This document shows positions 1 through 8,427 of a stretch of 64,000 bases of DNA, piece after piece. Source of the DNA: Clostridia bacterium (lineage in GTDB: Bacteria > Bacillota > Clostridia > UBA1381); assembly GCA_900751885.1 (NCBI GenBank), contig CAADTH010000064.1, positions 1-64,000 of the forward strand. Reading direction: 5' to 3'. How positions within the stretch are numbered: position 1 is the stretch's first letter; the number at the start of each line of letters is the position of its first letter. The position numbers and the translations under genes were made by a program. Below the pieces are notes generated by a model. The model was not told the DNA's origin, did not search any database, and saw nothing but the letters and a program-made list of their open reading frames with translations.

Positions 1-1119
1 TACACGTATGACGCGAATGGACTGAGGACAAGTAAAACAGTGGATGGCGTGACGACAGGGCACATCTGGGATGGGATGAACCTGGTAGCCGAGATGGACG
101 ACAAAGGAGCTGTCACAGGGAAATACTATAGAGGACTGGGGCTTGTGTATGGCGAGCAGGCAGGACAGACGCAGTATTATTCGATGAATGCTCACGGCGA
201 TGTGTATATGCTGTCGGATGCGGCAGGGAATGTGATAAAGACGTATGAGTATGATGCGTTTGGAGTGGAGCAGGGGAAGGATGAAAATGATGCAAACCCA
301 TTCCGCTATGCAGGGGAGTATTATGATGGAGAGACGGATAGTATTTACTTGCGGGCGCGGTATTATATGCCGTCGATGGGGAGGTTTACGACGGAAGACC
401 CGATTCGGGATGGATTGAATTGGTATAGCTATTGTAGTGGGAATCCTGTGATGTTCATTGACCCAAGCGGATATTTAAACACTGGATACGATGAGAATGG
501 GGTATGGCATGATTGGGACGCTGAAGCTTATGGAAAAGATTCGGATACCTATAAAATATTGCAAAATCTTACTGATGGATATAATGCAGCAACAGATGAA
601 CTAATGAAGTGGTTTTATGCTGGAGTGGCAGAAGATATTCGTAACGATTATAGTAACGGATTTGAATATAAATATTTAGGTGATGAAGAGTTAAACAGTT
701 TTCTTTATAATAATGCAATTAATTTAAGAGATTATGTTCAAAAATATGGTCAGGAAGCTGCATGGTTATATTTTGTCAATTTAGTCAAACCTGGAGGAGG
801 TTGGGATTTCAAAACGAAAGATCAATGGAGATGGCCATATACAGTAGATGTTGACTGGAGTCCAATGGAAGATTGGCAAAGAAATACTAAAAAATGGATA
901 TGGAGTCCTATGCTGGGAGGGATGATTAGTGCCGCTGATTTAGGAAATCCAAATTATGGATATACTATTATAGAATTAGGAGTATCAAAAGAGGTGGCAC
1001 AGAGCGGTGCTGGTGCATTACAAATTTTACAGGGAAGAAGTCACTGGGAATGGCTTGCTCATTATTTTGATGACCCTGAGGATAATGCGTTTGTATATAC
1101 AGGGTTAGATATGAGATAA
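1..1119 (+). CDS. RHS repeat protein, C-terminal part with type-44-like toxin tip (5' end outside window)
   Basis: The frame is open from base 1 (YTYDANG repeat), so the gene starts upstream of the window. The RHS core runs to the conserved end: NPFRYAGEYYD, then YLRARYYMPSMGRF, then the GNPVMFIDPSG motif that closes RHS shells at about 472. After that point composition shifts to AT-rich and the sequence becomes the variable toxin tip. The tip carries WDFKTKDQW and a DLGNPNYGY motif, which resemble the polymorphic toxin type 44 family. That assignment is from memory of the family and is tentative. In Gram-positives such proteins are secreted, WapA-like contact-dependent toxins. The downstream membrane gene, 7 bases away, is the likely immunity gene. 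Confidence 0.85.
   Translation, partial: YTYDANGLRTSKTVDGVTTGHIWDGMNLVAEMDDKGAVTGKYYRGLGLVYGEQAGQTQYYSMNAHGDVYMLSDAAGNVIKTYEYDAFGVEQGKDENDANPFRYAGEYYDGETDSIYLRARYYMPSMGRFTTEDPIRDGLNWYSYCSGNPVMFIDPSGYLNTGYDENGVWHDWDAEAYGKDSDTYKILQNLTDGYNAATDELMKWFYAGVAEDIRNDYSNGFEYKYLGDEELNSFLYNNAINLRDYVQKYGQEAAWLYFVNLVKPGGGWDFKTKDQWRWPYTVDVDWSPMEDWQRNTKKWIWSPMLGGMISAADLGNPNYGYTIIELGVSKEVAQSGAGALQILQGRSHWEWLAHYFDDPEDNAFVYTGLDMR
45..471 (+). repeat. RHS core repeat, copy A
   Basis: This segment encodes the end of the RHS shell (GHIWDGMNLVAEMD to GNPVMFIDPSG). It is repeated almost base for base at 3125-3551, and its last third again at about 1600-1760. Such long near-identical stretches upstream of different tips are the substrate for toxin swapping by recombination. 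Confidence 0.85.
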
Positions 1120-1126
1120 GGAGATA

Positions 1127-1510
1127 ATGGTGAAAAAGAATTTAGTTATGCAAGTAGGAGTACAAAATATATTTTGTATATTGTTGATATATGTTTATGA
1201 AGTTTTCGGAATTCCATACGCTATAGTTTTCCCATTCTTATTAGCCGTTATTGTAAATGTTATATCATATTCTTTTATTAGATATTTAAGCGTAAACAAA
1301 TATATATATAGTTACATAATATATATTCTTAGTGATATAATGTTCGCAATATTATTTAGAGTAATTATGAATGCTGTTTCGTCAATACATGGTGATAACT
1401 ATGGGATAGTATTAGGTATTGTAGCTTGGCTATCATTTAATTTAGGTTCTTTTATCGCAAATAGTATATTAATTGTTATAAAAAAAATAGGTTTATGTTC
1501 TTTAAAATAA
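1127..1510 (+). CDS. small hydrophobic membrane protein, candidate immunity protein for the preceding RHS toxin
   Basis: A 127-residue protein made almost entirely of hydrophobic stretches; I count about four membrane segments (roughly residues 11-29, 32-52, 60-80, 92-116). ATG at 1127 follows AAGGAGA at 1118-1124, and the gene starts 7 bases after the toxin stop, so the two are translationally linked. I recognise no family. Position directly behind an RHS tip is the usual place of the cognate immunity gene, so that role is inferred from context. A membrane-embedded immunity protein would suggest that the toxin acts at, or enters through, the membrane. It is AT-rich like the toxin tip, consistent with transfer as one cassette. 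Confidence 0.7.
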   Translation: MVKKNLVMQVGVQNIFCILLIYVYEVFGIPYAIVFPFLLAVIVNVISYSFIRYLSVNKYIYSYIIYILSDIMFAILFRVIMNAVSSIHGDNYGIVLGIVAWLSFNLGSFIANSILIVIKKIGLCSLK

Positions 1511-1525
1511 GTAGATATATTCGCT

Positions 1526-1556
1526 AAAGGGACAGCATATGCTGTCCCTTTCTTTA
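1526..1556 (+). terminator. rho-independent terminator after the first RHS toxin/immunity pair
   Basis: A perfect palindrome with arms AAAGGGACAGC and GCTGTCCCTTT around ATAT, followed by TCTTT. It lies 16 bases after the immunity gene stop and separates cassette 1 from cassette 2. Confidence 0.75.
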
Positions 1557-1599
1557 TATAGAATCTGCTTGACAACGTGAGAGATGTGATAGATAATAG

Positions 1600-1760
1600 A
1601 GTGGTAGAAAAGCAGAGATGAAACAGACGCTAACCCATTCCGCTATGCAGGGGAATACTATGATGGAGAGACGGATAGTATTTACTTGCGGGCGCGGTAT
1701 TATATGCCGTCGATGGGTAGATTTACGACGGAAGACCCAATTCGGGATGGATTGAATTGG
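1600..1760 (+). repeat. RHS core repeat, copy B (short)
   Basis: Homology to copies A and C begins abruptly near 1600 and runs to about 1760 (GRFTTEDPIRDGLNWY). Only about 50 codons of shell precede the tip here, the hallmark of a displaced tip module rather than a complete gene. Confidence 0.75.
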
Positions 1761-2450
1761 TATATTTATGTTGGCAATAATCCGATTATGCTTGTTGATC
1801 CATTTGGCTTAGCTCCGACACCTGCGGAAGCCGCTGAAATGGCAGATCATATTTATAGTTGGGACCAATATAGTGATTACGATAGCAGAGTAATTAGCGG
1901 TTGGCGGTTGATTGATGTATTGTGGGGAAGCGACAGTATGAAAATGGGAATATATATACGAAAAGGTGATAATTGTCAAAATCCTATGGAATATGCTATT
2001 GTATTTAAAGGAACAGATAATTGGTCAAACTGGGTAAATAATGCACAAGCCTATTTAAGTGATAATTCCAAAGACATGTGGGACGCTATAAATTACAGTA
2101 AAGATTTTGCAAATTCACATTCACAGGAAATAACATTTGTTGGACATTCAAAAGGCGGTGGGGAAGCAATTGCTGCCGCTACTGCCACGGGAAAAAACGC
2201 AATTACATTTAATGCAGCCAATTTTAATTTTGGTAAGTATGGGTTAACTGAAAGGAATAAATCTGGCATTAAAAATTATTACGTTAGTGGCGATGGCTTG
2301 TCAGCAGCCATTGGGGTGGCAAGTTTTGGTATTACTTATTGGCTGCCTACTCAGGATTGGATGGTAGATTGGAATATATTTGGGTGGGAAATTAAAGTTC
2401 CAGACCCGTTAGGAAATCATTCAATGAGTGCGGTAAAACGAGCATTATAG
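1608..2450 (+). CDS. orphan RHS tip cassette: short core fragment fused to a lipase-like toxin domain
   Basis: The frame opens after a TAG at 1605-1607, and RHS homology begins at once (RDETDANPFRYAG). There is no start codon with a ribosome site; TTG 1686 is the first possible one and lacks an upstream purine tract. This is a promoterless, headless cassette. After LVDPFGLAP the tip begins with AEMADHIY and contains GHSKGGGEA, the GxSxG nucleophile elbow of class-3-lipase-like alpha/beta hydrolases. A later Asp (SGDG) and His (NHSM) could complete the triad. I infer a phospholipase-type toxin, active only if recombined onto a full RHS shell. An immunity candidate follows 10 bases later. Confidence 0.7.
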   Translation, partial: KSRDETDANPFRYAGEYYDGETDSIYLRARYYMPSMGRFTTEDPIRDGLNWYIYVGNNPIMLVDPFGLAPTPAEAAEMADHIYSWDQYSDYDSRVISGWRLIDVLWGSDSMKMGIYIRKGDNCQNPMEYAIVFKGTDNWSNWVNNAQAYLSDNSKDMWDAINYSKDFANSHSQEITFVGHSKGGGEAIAAATATGKNAITFNAANFNFGKYGLTERNKSGIKNYYVSGDGLSAAIGVASFGITYWLPTQDWMVDWNIFGWEIKVPDPLGNHSMSAVKRAL

Positions 2451-2460
2451 GAGGGATTTG

Positions 2461-3027
2461 ATGAAGAAGATGTTCTTAATAATAGGTATAAGTATATTTT
2501 CCATAATAATATTGGTTGGAATATTCTATTTTTTGGTTATAAGTGGTGCTATATTTTCATTTGGCTCCAATCCACCAAAGCCAGAGATAACATATGGAGA
2601 ATTTCCTTTTAAGCTAACATATGAACTTGATGGAGAAACAAAAGTAATTGAAGATTCTGTAATATGCGAGTTCGATGGCTTTTACAGTTTGGGAAGTGCG
2701 GGAAAATACCGCAAGTGGAAAACATCTCTAAAAAGTGGGAATGAGCGACTCACGCTTTTAGACTTGCGCCCATTAGAAGAAATAAACGAGTTCGGACAAA
2801 CGATGTTAGAAATGTTTTTTTCTTATGGCAGTGGAGAATATTATATGGGCGATGAACAACGGTATAATCGTAAGCCAGAAATACGCGATTATGTTGAATA
2901 TGAGTATCGAAATACAGACGGAACAACGGGCGGCAGCAGTTATAAAGCTGATGTAGCATATGAAAAATACAAAATCAAGCTTATTAGTTGGGAGGCATCT
3001 GAACCGATACAAAATAGTTTTAAGTAA
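2461..3027 (+). CDS. membrane-anchored protein, candidate immunity to the lipase-like toxin
   Basis: 188 residues from ATG 2461, which has GAGGG at 2451-2455; a TTG one codon earlier is too close to that site. One N-terminal membrane segment (about residues 5-32) is followed by a soluble, charged domain of about 155 residues with many aromatic residues, predicted outside the cell. No family recognised. It follows the lipase-like tip by 10 bases, so it is the likely immunity gene. An anchored, outward-facing domain fits protection against an enzyme attacking lipids from outside. Its 3' end runs into the next RHS fragment with almost no spacer, consistent with the cassette boundary. Confidence 0.65.
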   Translation: MKKMFLIIGISIFSIIILVGIFYFLVISGAIFSFGSNPPKPEITYGEFPFKLTYELDGETKVIEDSVICEFDGFYSLGSAGKYRKWKTSLKSGNERLTLLDLRPLEEINEFGQTMLEMFFSYGSGEYYMGDEQRYNRKPEIRDYVEYEYRNTDGTTGGSSYKADVAYEKYKIKLISWEASEPIQNSFK

Positions 3028-3034
3028 CAAAAAT

Positions 3035-4267
3035 TACACGAAACTGACCGAGTACCAATATAATCCAAATGGAAACTTGATTAGCAAAATGGGAAGCAGG
3101 ACAGCAAGCCCGACAGGAAAAGAGGGCGTGACGCCAGGGCACATCTGGGATGGGATGAACCTGGTAGCCGAGATGGACAGCAAAGGGGCAGTCACAGGGA
3201 AATATTATAGAGGACTCGGACTTGTGTATGGCGAGCAGGCAGGACAGACGCAGTATTATTCGATGAATGCTCACGGCGATGTGGATATGCTGTCGGATGC
3301 GTCAGGGAATGTCATAAAGACATATGAGTATGACGCGTTTGGAGTGGAGAGAAACAGAGACGAAGCAGATGCCAACCCGTTTCGCTATGCAGGGGAGTAT
3401 TATGATGGAGAGACGGATAGTATTTACTTGCGGGCGAGGTATTATATGCCGTCGATGGGTAGATTTACGACGGAAGACCCGATTCGGGATGGATTGAATT
3501 GGTATAGCTATTGTAGTGGAAATCCTGTGATGTTCATTGACCCAAGTGGATTGTTTGATTACAATACTACATATAGAAAAGGTGATAAGGGAAAAGAAAT
3601 AGAAGTGTTACAGAATGAATTAAAATGGAATCAATATGTGGGGGCAGATGGAGACCCATTGACCGTGGATGGAATTTTTGGAGCGAATACTGATTTTGCG
3701 GTTAGGAACTTTCAACGAGATAGAGGCTTAACCGTGGATGGAATTGTCGGGAAGAATACATGGTCAGCGTTAGGGTTGATTTATCGAACACAAGGGGACA
3801 TTGATGCGGGATTAAAAATTGTAACACTTGGAAGAAAACAATATTTTGATGTAACGATACCTGTAAATAATGCAGTGTGGAATGCTAGAGGTGAATTTGA
3901 GGAACATAAAGGAGATTTAAAATGGTTTGCATCTGTAGTTGGAGACGATGGAAAGTGGAATATTAAAGCAAATAAAGGAAAAGTATGGACAAAAACATTA
4001 GGTATTACATTCCCTGGATATAATGCAAATTTGTTATTTTTTGGTATGGTGGTTAAAGTAGAGGATATAGGAAATATTACTTATGGATATTTAGGAAAAG
4101 TAGTACAAATTTCTGATAATATTCTGATTTTTGGCTCAATGGCTAATCATTTTAAAAATCACTTTAATAGTGGATGGGCAAATGAATTTAAAGATGACGA
4201 CGCTATTCGTTTAGGAATTAAATGCTTTAATACAGGAGATATATGGGTAACAATAAAGGGGAGATAA
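3035..4267 (+). CDS. orphan RHS core fragment with peptidoglycan-binding and type-44-like toxin tip
   Basis: RHS similarity starts at about 3035 (YTKLTEYQYNPNGNL) and runs through the shell end FIDPSG at about 3549. The frame is open further upstream to an ATG at 2960, but that stretch is the immunity gene read out of frame. The tip starts with a PG_binding_1-like repeat (GDKGKEIEVLQ, then VDGIFG, VRNFQ and TVDGIVGKNTW). It then carries a domain with WNIKAN and DIGNITYGYLG, resembling the tip of the first RHS gene and polymorphic toxin type 44. The last step is a family-level guess. Without a shell N-terminus or start site this looks like a stored cassette, though it carries a longer core than the lipase cassette. 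Confidence 0.7.
   Translation, partial: YTKLTEYQYNPNGNLISKMGSRTASPTGKEGVTPGHIWDGMNLVAEMDSKGAVTGKYYRGLGLVYGEQAGQTQYYSMNAHGDVDMLSDASGNVIKTYEYDAFGVERNRDEADANPFRYAGEYYDGETDSIYLRARYYMPSMGRFTTEDPIRDGLNWYSYCSGNPVMFIDPSGLFDYNTTYRKGDKGKEIEVLQNELKWNQYVGADGDPLTVDGIFGANTDFAVRNFQRDRGLTVDGIVGKNTWSALGLIYRTQGDIDAGLKIVTLGRKQYFDVTIPVNNAVWNARGEFEEHKGDLKWFASVVGDDGKWNIKANKGKVWTKTLGITFPGYNANLLFFGMVVKVEDIGNITYGYLGKVVQISDNILIFGSMANHFKNHFNSGWANEFKDDDAIRLGIKCFNTGDIWVTIKGR
3125..3551 (+). repeat. RHS core repeat, copy C
   Basis: Nearly identical to copy A (45-471), including the GHIWDGMNLVAEMD to GNPVMFIDPSG stretch. A difference is the variable ERNRDEAD versus EQGKDEND segment before NPFRYAG. Confidence 0.85.
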
Positions 4268-4274
4268 TATATTG

Positions 4275-4793
4275 ATGAAAACTAAAATAATAAAATATTG
4301 TAGTATTTTTATATTAATTATAGCGACACTATGTATAATATATTTTGCTATGGTTATTTCTCCTTTTGTTGGTGGAATCTTATCACCTCCTGATTCAAAA
4401 AAGATGGAAAAGTATTTTTTAAATAATTCAAATGAAATGTATAATATTGGAGAATATTTAAAAAATGAAAATTATCAATATATTCGTATTGATAAAAATG
4501 AAGGAACTGATATTATGTATGTCAAGGATGATGAAAACATCGGAAAGAATATTTTAATAGAGGATGATAGTATAAAAGAATGTATAAATATTTTATATAA
4601 TTGTGGATTTCGTGTTATTGAAAAAAATAGTAATTATGTACAATTTTCTAGATGGTCTTCATTAGATTCTAGTCGAGGTGTAGTATATTCATTTATAGAG
4701 AATAAGCCTTATATAGACCATGTCACTGAACTAACGCCACTATCTGTTGATGATTGGTATTATTATGAACATAATATAGAAAAAAGTAAATAG
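4275..4793 (+). CDS. membrane-anchored protein, candidate immunity protein of the third RHS cassette
   Basis: 172 residues from ATG 4275, with GGGGAGA at 4258-4264; TTG 4272 one codon earlier is less likely. A membrane segment spans about residues 7-30, followed by an acidic, Asn/Lys-rich soluble region of about 140 residues. It starts 7 bases after the toxin tip. No family recognised. It shares the layout (anchor plus outward domain) but no obvious sequence with the immunity candidate at 2461. Strongly AT-rich compared with the housekeeping genes of the window, which suggests recent acquisition. Confidence 0.6.
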   Translation: MKTKIIKYCSIFILIIATLCIIYFAMVISPFVGGILSPPDSKKMEKYFLNNSNEMYNIGEYLKNENYQYIRIDKNEGTDIMYVKDDENIGKNILIEDDSIKECINILYNCGFRVIEKNSNYVQFSRWSSLDSSRGVVYSFIENKPYIDHVTELTPLSVDDWYYYEHNIEKSK

Positions 4794-4811
4794 AACTGGC
4801 AAACTTAAAAT

Positions 4812-4870
4812 GTACCATAGTAAGAATGTGAACCATTGAGGTTTGCACATCATACTATGGTACTTTTTTA
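4812..4870 (+). terminator. terminator closing the RHS toxin region
   Basis: A long hairpin with outer arms GTACCATAGTA (4812-4822) and TACTATGGTAC (4853-4863), further pairing inside, then a run of six T. It sits about 20 bases after the last immunity candidate. Confidence 0.7.
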
Positions 4871-5012
4871 TGCCTGCATTTATGCGCCTTTGCGGCGTTT
4901 GTAATTTTTCTACAAAATAGATAGGAAAATAAAAAAGTCCACAAATGCAAAAAATATTATTTTCACTTATTCAGTGTGAACCATTATTGTCTATTATGTT
5001 TAATTTAAAAAC

Positions 5013-5138
5013 TCACTGTTTCAGCCAAAAATCAGACTCGCATTTATTTGGTGTTTTGTACTTTAGTGTTGCATGAGGGCATTCACTTTTAAAGAAGACA
5101 ATATACTCTTCAACACTACGTTTGAATTCTTCAATCAT
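5013..5138 (-). pseudogene. C-terminal remnant of an IS3-family transposase (orfB)
   Basis: Translating the minus strand from 5138 gives 41 residues ending in a stop at 5013, with FKRSVEEYIVFF, then PHATLKYKTP. That pattern is the end of the rve integrase domain of IS3-family OrfB (usual form YIxFYNxxRPHxxLxYxTP). Upstream the frame is broken: a TAA precedes the ATG, and another frame continues for a few residues (RGIRLTQIND). The remainder of the element is missing. It is too short to act and is a scar of an insertion between the toxin locus and the pectin genes. Confidence 0.65.
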
Positions 5139-5215
5139 TTATTTGGGTTAAACGTATGCCCCTTAAATTAAATCGGTTAATTGTATCAAAATTCACCTGA
5201 GATTTATGCTATTAA

Positions 5216-5326
5216 AATAATCCAGCAATTGCAACAGTCAATAATAAGATAAAAAATGATATAAAGGTTGATGTCATGATTGCATCTTATGATGAAAATG
5301 ATAAACTAAATGGTACAGCCTTAATT
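5216..5326 (+). pseudogene. fragment of a secreted-protein C-terminal beta domain
   Basis: An open stretch after a TAA at 5213-5215 reads ATVNNKIKNDIKVDVMIASYDENDKL and then reaches the palindrome at 5327. It resembles the C-terminal domain of the PL11 protein in this window (SVSVSEKL, VFVALYDESGTIVS), a type common at the end of large secreted carbohydrate-active proteins of Clostridia. There is no start site and no remaining catalytic part. It is likely the last trace of a deleted neighbour gene; the assignment rests on weak, short similarity. Confidence 0.35.
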
Positions 5327-5362
5327 AAAACTACCACACGGCATATGCCGTGTGGTAGTTTT
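5327..5362 (-). terminator. 36-bp perfect palindrome, terminator for the beta-L-arabinofuranosidase gene
   Basis: Every base from 5327 to 5362 pairs (arms AAAACTACCACACGGCAT and its complement, with no separate loop). On the minus strand it lies 83 bases after the stop at 5445 and ends in a T-rich run. It can act in both directions. Confidence 0.65.
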
Positions 5363-5444
5363 AGGTTGACACGCATTCCTTGATTTCATTATTCATACAT
5401 GTTTGAATTTCTATCACTTCAAAAGCAGTCATTGCAGGCTCTTT

Positions 5445-8273
5445 TCAGCTATCAGCCCTTCCAGAAATCATTTCGACAGTATACTGCGTATTGGTTTCAT
5501 GATTCTGCGCATATACAATAAGGTGAAGCACTGTTTTTTTTGTTGACAGATAGATTGTGCGAGGCTGTGTATCATCGATTAAAATAGTACCATCATAGAC
5601 GAGTCCGCTTGCTTTTGCAGGCGTTGCTTGCATGGTGATACAATCCATTTCTTCAGGGACAAGGAGCCTGTATTGTTTGATGTCCGGATGAAATTCAGGA
5701 GACAATGTCCCCACATCAAAGGAAAGTGCACTGAGATTTGGATTTGCATTAAAATCCTGCGTGATGCTGATTCCATAAACACCACCGACAAGTTCTCCTG
5801 TGGACTTGAATTTCACAGTAACACAAGGTGTCAAAGCACCTCTGATTTCTCGATACTGTACGCACTCTCCCTCTGTATACTTTGTTGGTATCGCTCGCGT
5901 CTGTGTATAAAATCCATCTGAGGAAGCCGCCTTATCACTTGAGATTGTTTCGATGGCAAAGTGCTCCTCATTGATTAGGATTTCAAAGCTTCTCTGATTG
6001 TCTGCCGCCGTATACACAGTATTGAGATAATTCTCAGCGCCTTCTGAAATCGGCATAGTGTAGCTGAACCATCCATGCTTTTGTGCGTCACGGTAATTTC
6101 GTCCATTATATGTCCCTACGGTTGAATTTTCTGATTTTTGTATGTGATAGGTGGCTTCATAGTTGTTTCCATCAATCTGCATCAGCGAAGCGCTTGCTGC
6201 TTCCTCATTGCGTAGCATTTTCTTATCAGATAGAATTTTCTCAATCATTTCAGGCGAATCTAACGCGGCGAGATTCATATAAAGACCATAGCGGCAATCG
6301 TATATGCTGTAATATGGGACAAAGGTAATCTCATCATCCAGATAGGTATCCTTTGCTTTGAACTGAACAAACCCATCCGCCGTATCCTCGATTCTCACCA
6401 AATTTTTCTTGATATGCGCCGTCCACTCTTTCACACTGCTCTCACACAGCAGGATGGATGTCGGGAGGGACGTATCCTGAACTGCTCTGAGAACCATAAT
6501 GCCTGTCGGTTCGCATTGACCCACGTTTCTCTGTCCCAGACGTGCAGCAAGCACAGCAGGGCCGTATTGAAAGGATACAATCGTATCATTGTCCTTCAGG
6601 GGCTTTACAGTGACCTCCATCGGAAATGTCAGATGTATGACATCTCCGCTTTGAATATGTTCTATGACGATATATCCGCCGGACAGCACAAAGTCAGTCA
6701 GCTTCGTATGATTGTATGCTACGGTGGGGGTACCTGCACACCAGTCAGGCACGCGGAGGTATAAATCAGTTCCTTCTGCAACATTGCCGCCGTCAATTGC
6801 CTGGATTGTTACCTTGATATCCTCGGAATTCGGAAGATTGGCCTGCGTGGTTAGAATCAGGTTTCGCTCCTTGTTTTGAAGCTCAGAGCTGAAATACAGA
6901 TTCAAATACATACGTCCATCCTTCTTAAAATAGATTGAGTCGCCGAGCTTGGTGAAATTCTCGATTCCTGTCCCTGTACAGCACCAAAACCGTTCTTTAC
7001 TAAATACCTTGCTGTAGCCCGCGCTCATCGGCTGAAAATATGTCATTTCACCAGTCTGTGGATTCTGTGATGCTAAAATCGCATTGATAAACGCCCTCTC
7101 ATAATAATCCGCGTATTTTTTGTCGCAGGTCAGCCGAAACAGCTCTCTTGCGAGCTTGAGCATGTTATATTCATTGCAGGTTTCGTGTGTTTCCGCGTGA
7201 GTGTAAAAAGAGGACATGGTGTCTGCATCCTTGAAATGCTCTGCTACGCTGTTGCCTCCGGTGACGAACGAGTGCCCGGTCAGAACAATGTCAAAAAAGT
7301 GCTCCGCCGCTGTGCGGTACATCGGGAGGGTATTGCGTTCTTCTTTTGTCAATGTACTATAATACTTCTCATTTTGCGAAAGAACCGTATATTTTTTGAG
7401 TGCGCCAATGAATTTAGGGATTGTGGTGTTTGCATGCTTTCCGCTCAGCACATCCTTGCCGGCAGCCAGCGCTTCAAACAGCGGCGTTTCCATAAAGCCC
7501 TCCGCGCATTCCTTGTAGCTCGCTTTTCCTGTCAATCGGTATAATTCATACAAAGCCTCTGCCATTGCGCCATACTCAGTATGGAGCATATTCGCTTTTT
7601 GCGTCTCGTCATATTTGGACACGCGGCAGGTATAAACATAATCGACAAAATCCTGCACACAGCCAAACGCCGCTTCGCCTATCACATCATCCCGAACATA
7701 CTTGGAAATATCGACAAGACCTGCGACAACCTTATGAAGATTATACCACGGAACATAGGTACTGGGATTGTCCGTCTCCTTTTGATTCCATGCTTCAATT
7801 CCACTGTCTACATGGTCAAGCTCGTTCAGCCAGTATTCAGAAAAAGGAGAGGCATATCCAGCTCTTTCGGGATACAGCTGTGCATAGGCGCGCTGGCAGG
7901 TGATGATTCCATTGACACAGCTTTTTATTTTGCTGAGGAGCTGGTCTCTCACCGTTTTTCTTTTCTCTGCGCGGTATGCCTGTGCCAAAGCGGATAGATA
8001 ATGTCCAAACATGTGACCTCTGAAGTTTTTATCGTTGGTGCGCTCCCAGCTGTTTTCATAGCCTTCTTTTTCAGGCTTGATACCGCTTGTTCTATACCAA
8101 TTATACAAAAAGCGCTCCGGCTCCAGTTGTAACAGATAGTCGATATCATTCTTCTCTGCATTCAGAAGATATTCGTCGAGCAGTGTTACATCTGCTGTAC
8201 TAATCTCTTCAAGAGAAACGATACAATCTGCTTTTTGATTTATTTTGGAGTTAAATTTCTGTTCCATTTTCAT
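5445..8273 (-). CDS. GH127/GH146-type beta-L-arabinofuranosidase (DUF1680) with C-terminal beta domains
   Basis: 942 residues from ATG 8273, chosen because AGGAGG lies at 8279-8284; a longer frame to 8291 puts the ribosome site inside the gene. The catalytic (alpha/alpha)6 part covers about residues 30-540. It contains the Glu-Cys pair in HETCNEYNM (about 363-365) and the Cys-Cys pair in RFWCCTGTGIENF (about 430), the Zn-binding and catalytic set of this family. The C-terminus ends in a cadherin-like beta-sandwich (from LSALSFDVGTLSP). There is no signal peptide, so the enzyme is probably cytoplasmic and releases L-arabinose from imported arabinooligosaccharides or glycopeptides. GH127 versus GH146 cannot be settled by eye. 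It is divergent from the GH43 gene. Confidence 0.88.
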   Translation of the reverse strand: MKMEQKFNSKINQKADCIVSLEEISTADVTLLDEYLLNAEKNDIDYLLQLEPERFLYNWYRTSGIKPEKEGYENSWERTNDKNFRGHMFGHYLSALAQAYRAEKRKTVRDQLLSKIKSCVNGIITCQRAYAQLYPERAGYASPFSEYWLNELDHVDSGIEAWNQKETDNPSTYVPWYNLHKVVAGLVDISKYVRDDVIGEAAFGCVQDFVDYVYTCRVSKYDETQKANMLHTEYGAMAEALYELYRLTGKASYKECAEGFMETPLFEALAAGKDVLSGKHANTTIPKFIGALKKYTVLSQNEKYYSTLTKEERNTLPMYRTAAEHFFDIVLTGHSFVTGGNSVAEHFKDADTMSSFYTHAETHETCNEYNMLKLARELFRLTCDKKYADYYERAFINAILASQNPQTGEMTYFQPMSAGYSKVFSKERFWCCTGTGIENFTKLGDSIYFKKDGRMYLNLYFSSELQNKERNLILTTQANLPNSEDIKVTIQAIDGGNVAEGTDLYLRVPDWCAGTPTVAYNHTKLTDFVLSGGYIVIEHIQSGDVIHLTFPMEVTVKPLKDNDTIVSFQYGPAVLAARLGQRNVGQCEPTGIMVLRAVQDTSLPTSILLCESSVKEWTAHIKKNLVRIEDTADGFVQFKAKDTYLDDEITFVPYYSIYDCRYGLYMNLAALDSPEMIEKILSDKKMLRNEEAASASLMQIDGNNYEATYHIQKSENSTVGTYNGRNYRDAQKHGWFSYTMPISEGAENYLNTVYTAADNQRSFEILINEEHFAIETISSDKAASSDGFYTQTRAIPTKYTEGECVQYREIRGALTPCVTVKFKSTGELVGGVYGISITQDFNANPNLSALSFDVGTLSPEFHPDIKQYRLLVPEEMDCITMQATPAKASGLVYDGTILIDDTQPRTIYLSTKKTVLHLIVYAQNHETNTQYTVEMISGRADS

Positions 8274-8295
8274 TGCGCCTCCTCGTTCCATTATA

Positions 8296-8324
8296 TTGAT
8301 TCCAACAAAAAACTATAGTATAAT
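8296..8324 (+). promoter_or_regulatory. promoter of the GH43 gene
   Basis: TTGATT at 8296-8301, a 17-base spacer and TATAAT at 8319-8324, about 100 bases before the start codon. The same 150-base gap must also hold the promoter of the divergent beta-L-arabinofuranosidase gene, for which I see no good consensus match. Confidence 0.7.
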
Positions 8325-8427
8325 CATACCATGAAAAGATAGGGAAGTACATAGAAAATCATCTATTTTTAGCCCATATTATGATTTAAAAAGACGATAC
8401 CAAAAGGCTATGGAAAGGAATCAGAAT

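Noticed and set aside
2960..3034. ATG 2960 as the real start of the third RHS cassette
   Set aside because: This stretch is the 3' end of the immunity candidate in another frame; RHS similarity begins only at about 3035 and there is no ribosome site.
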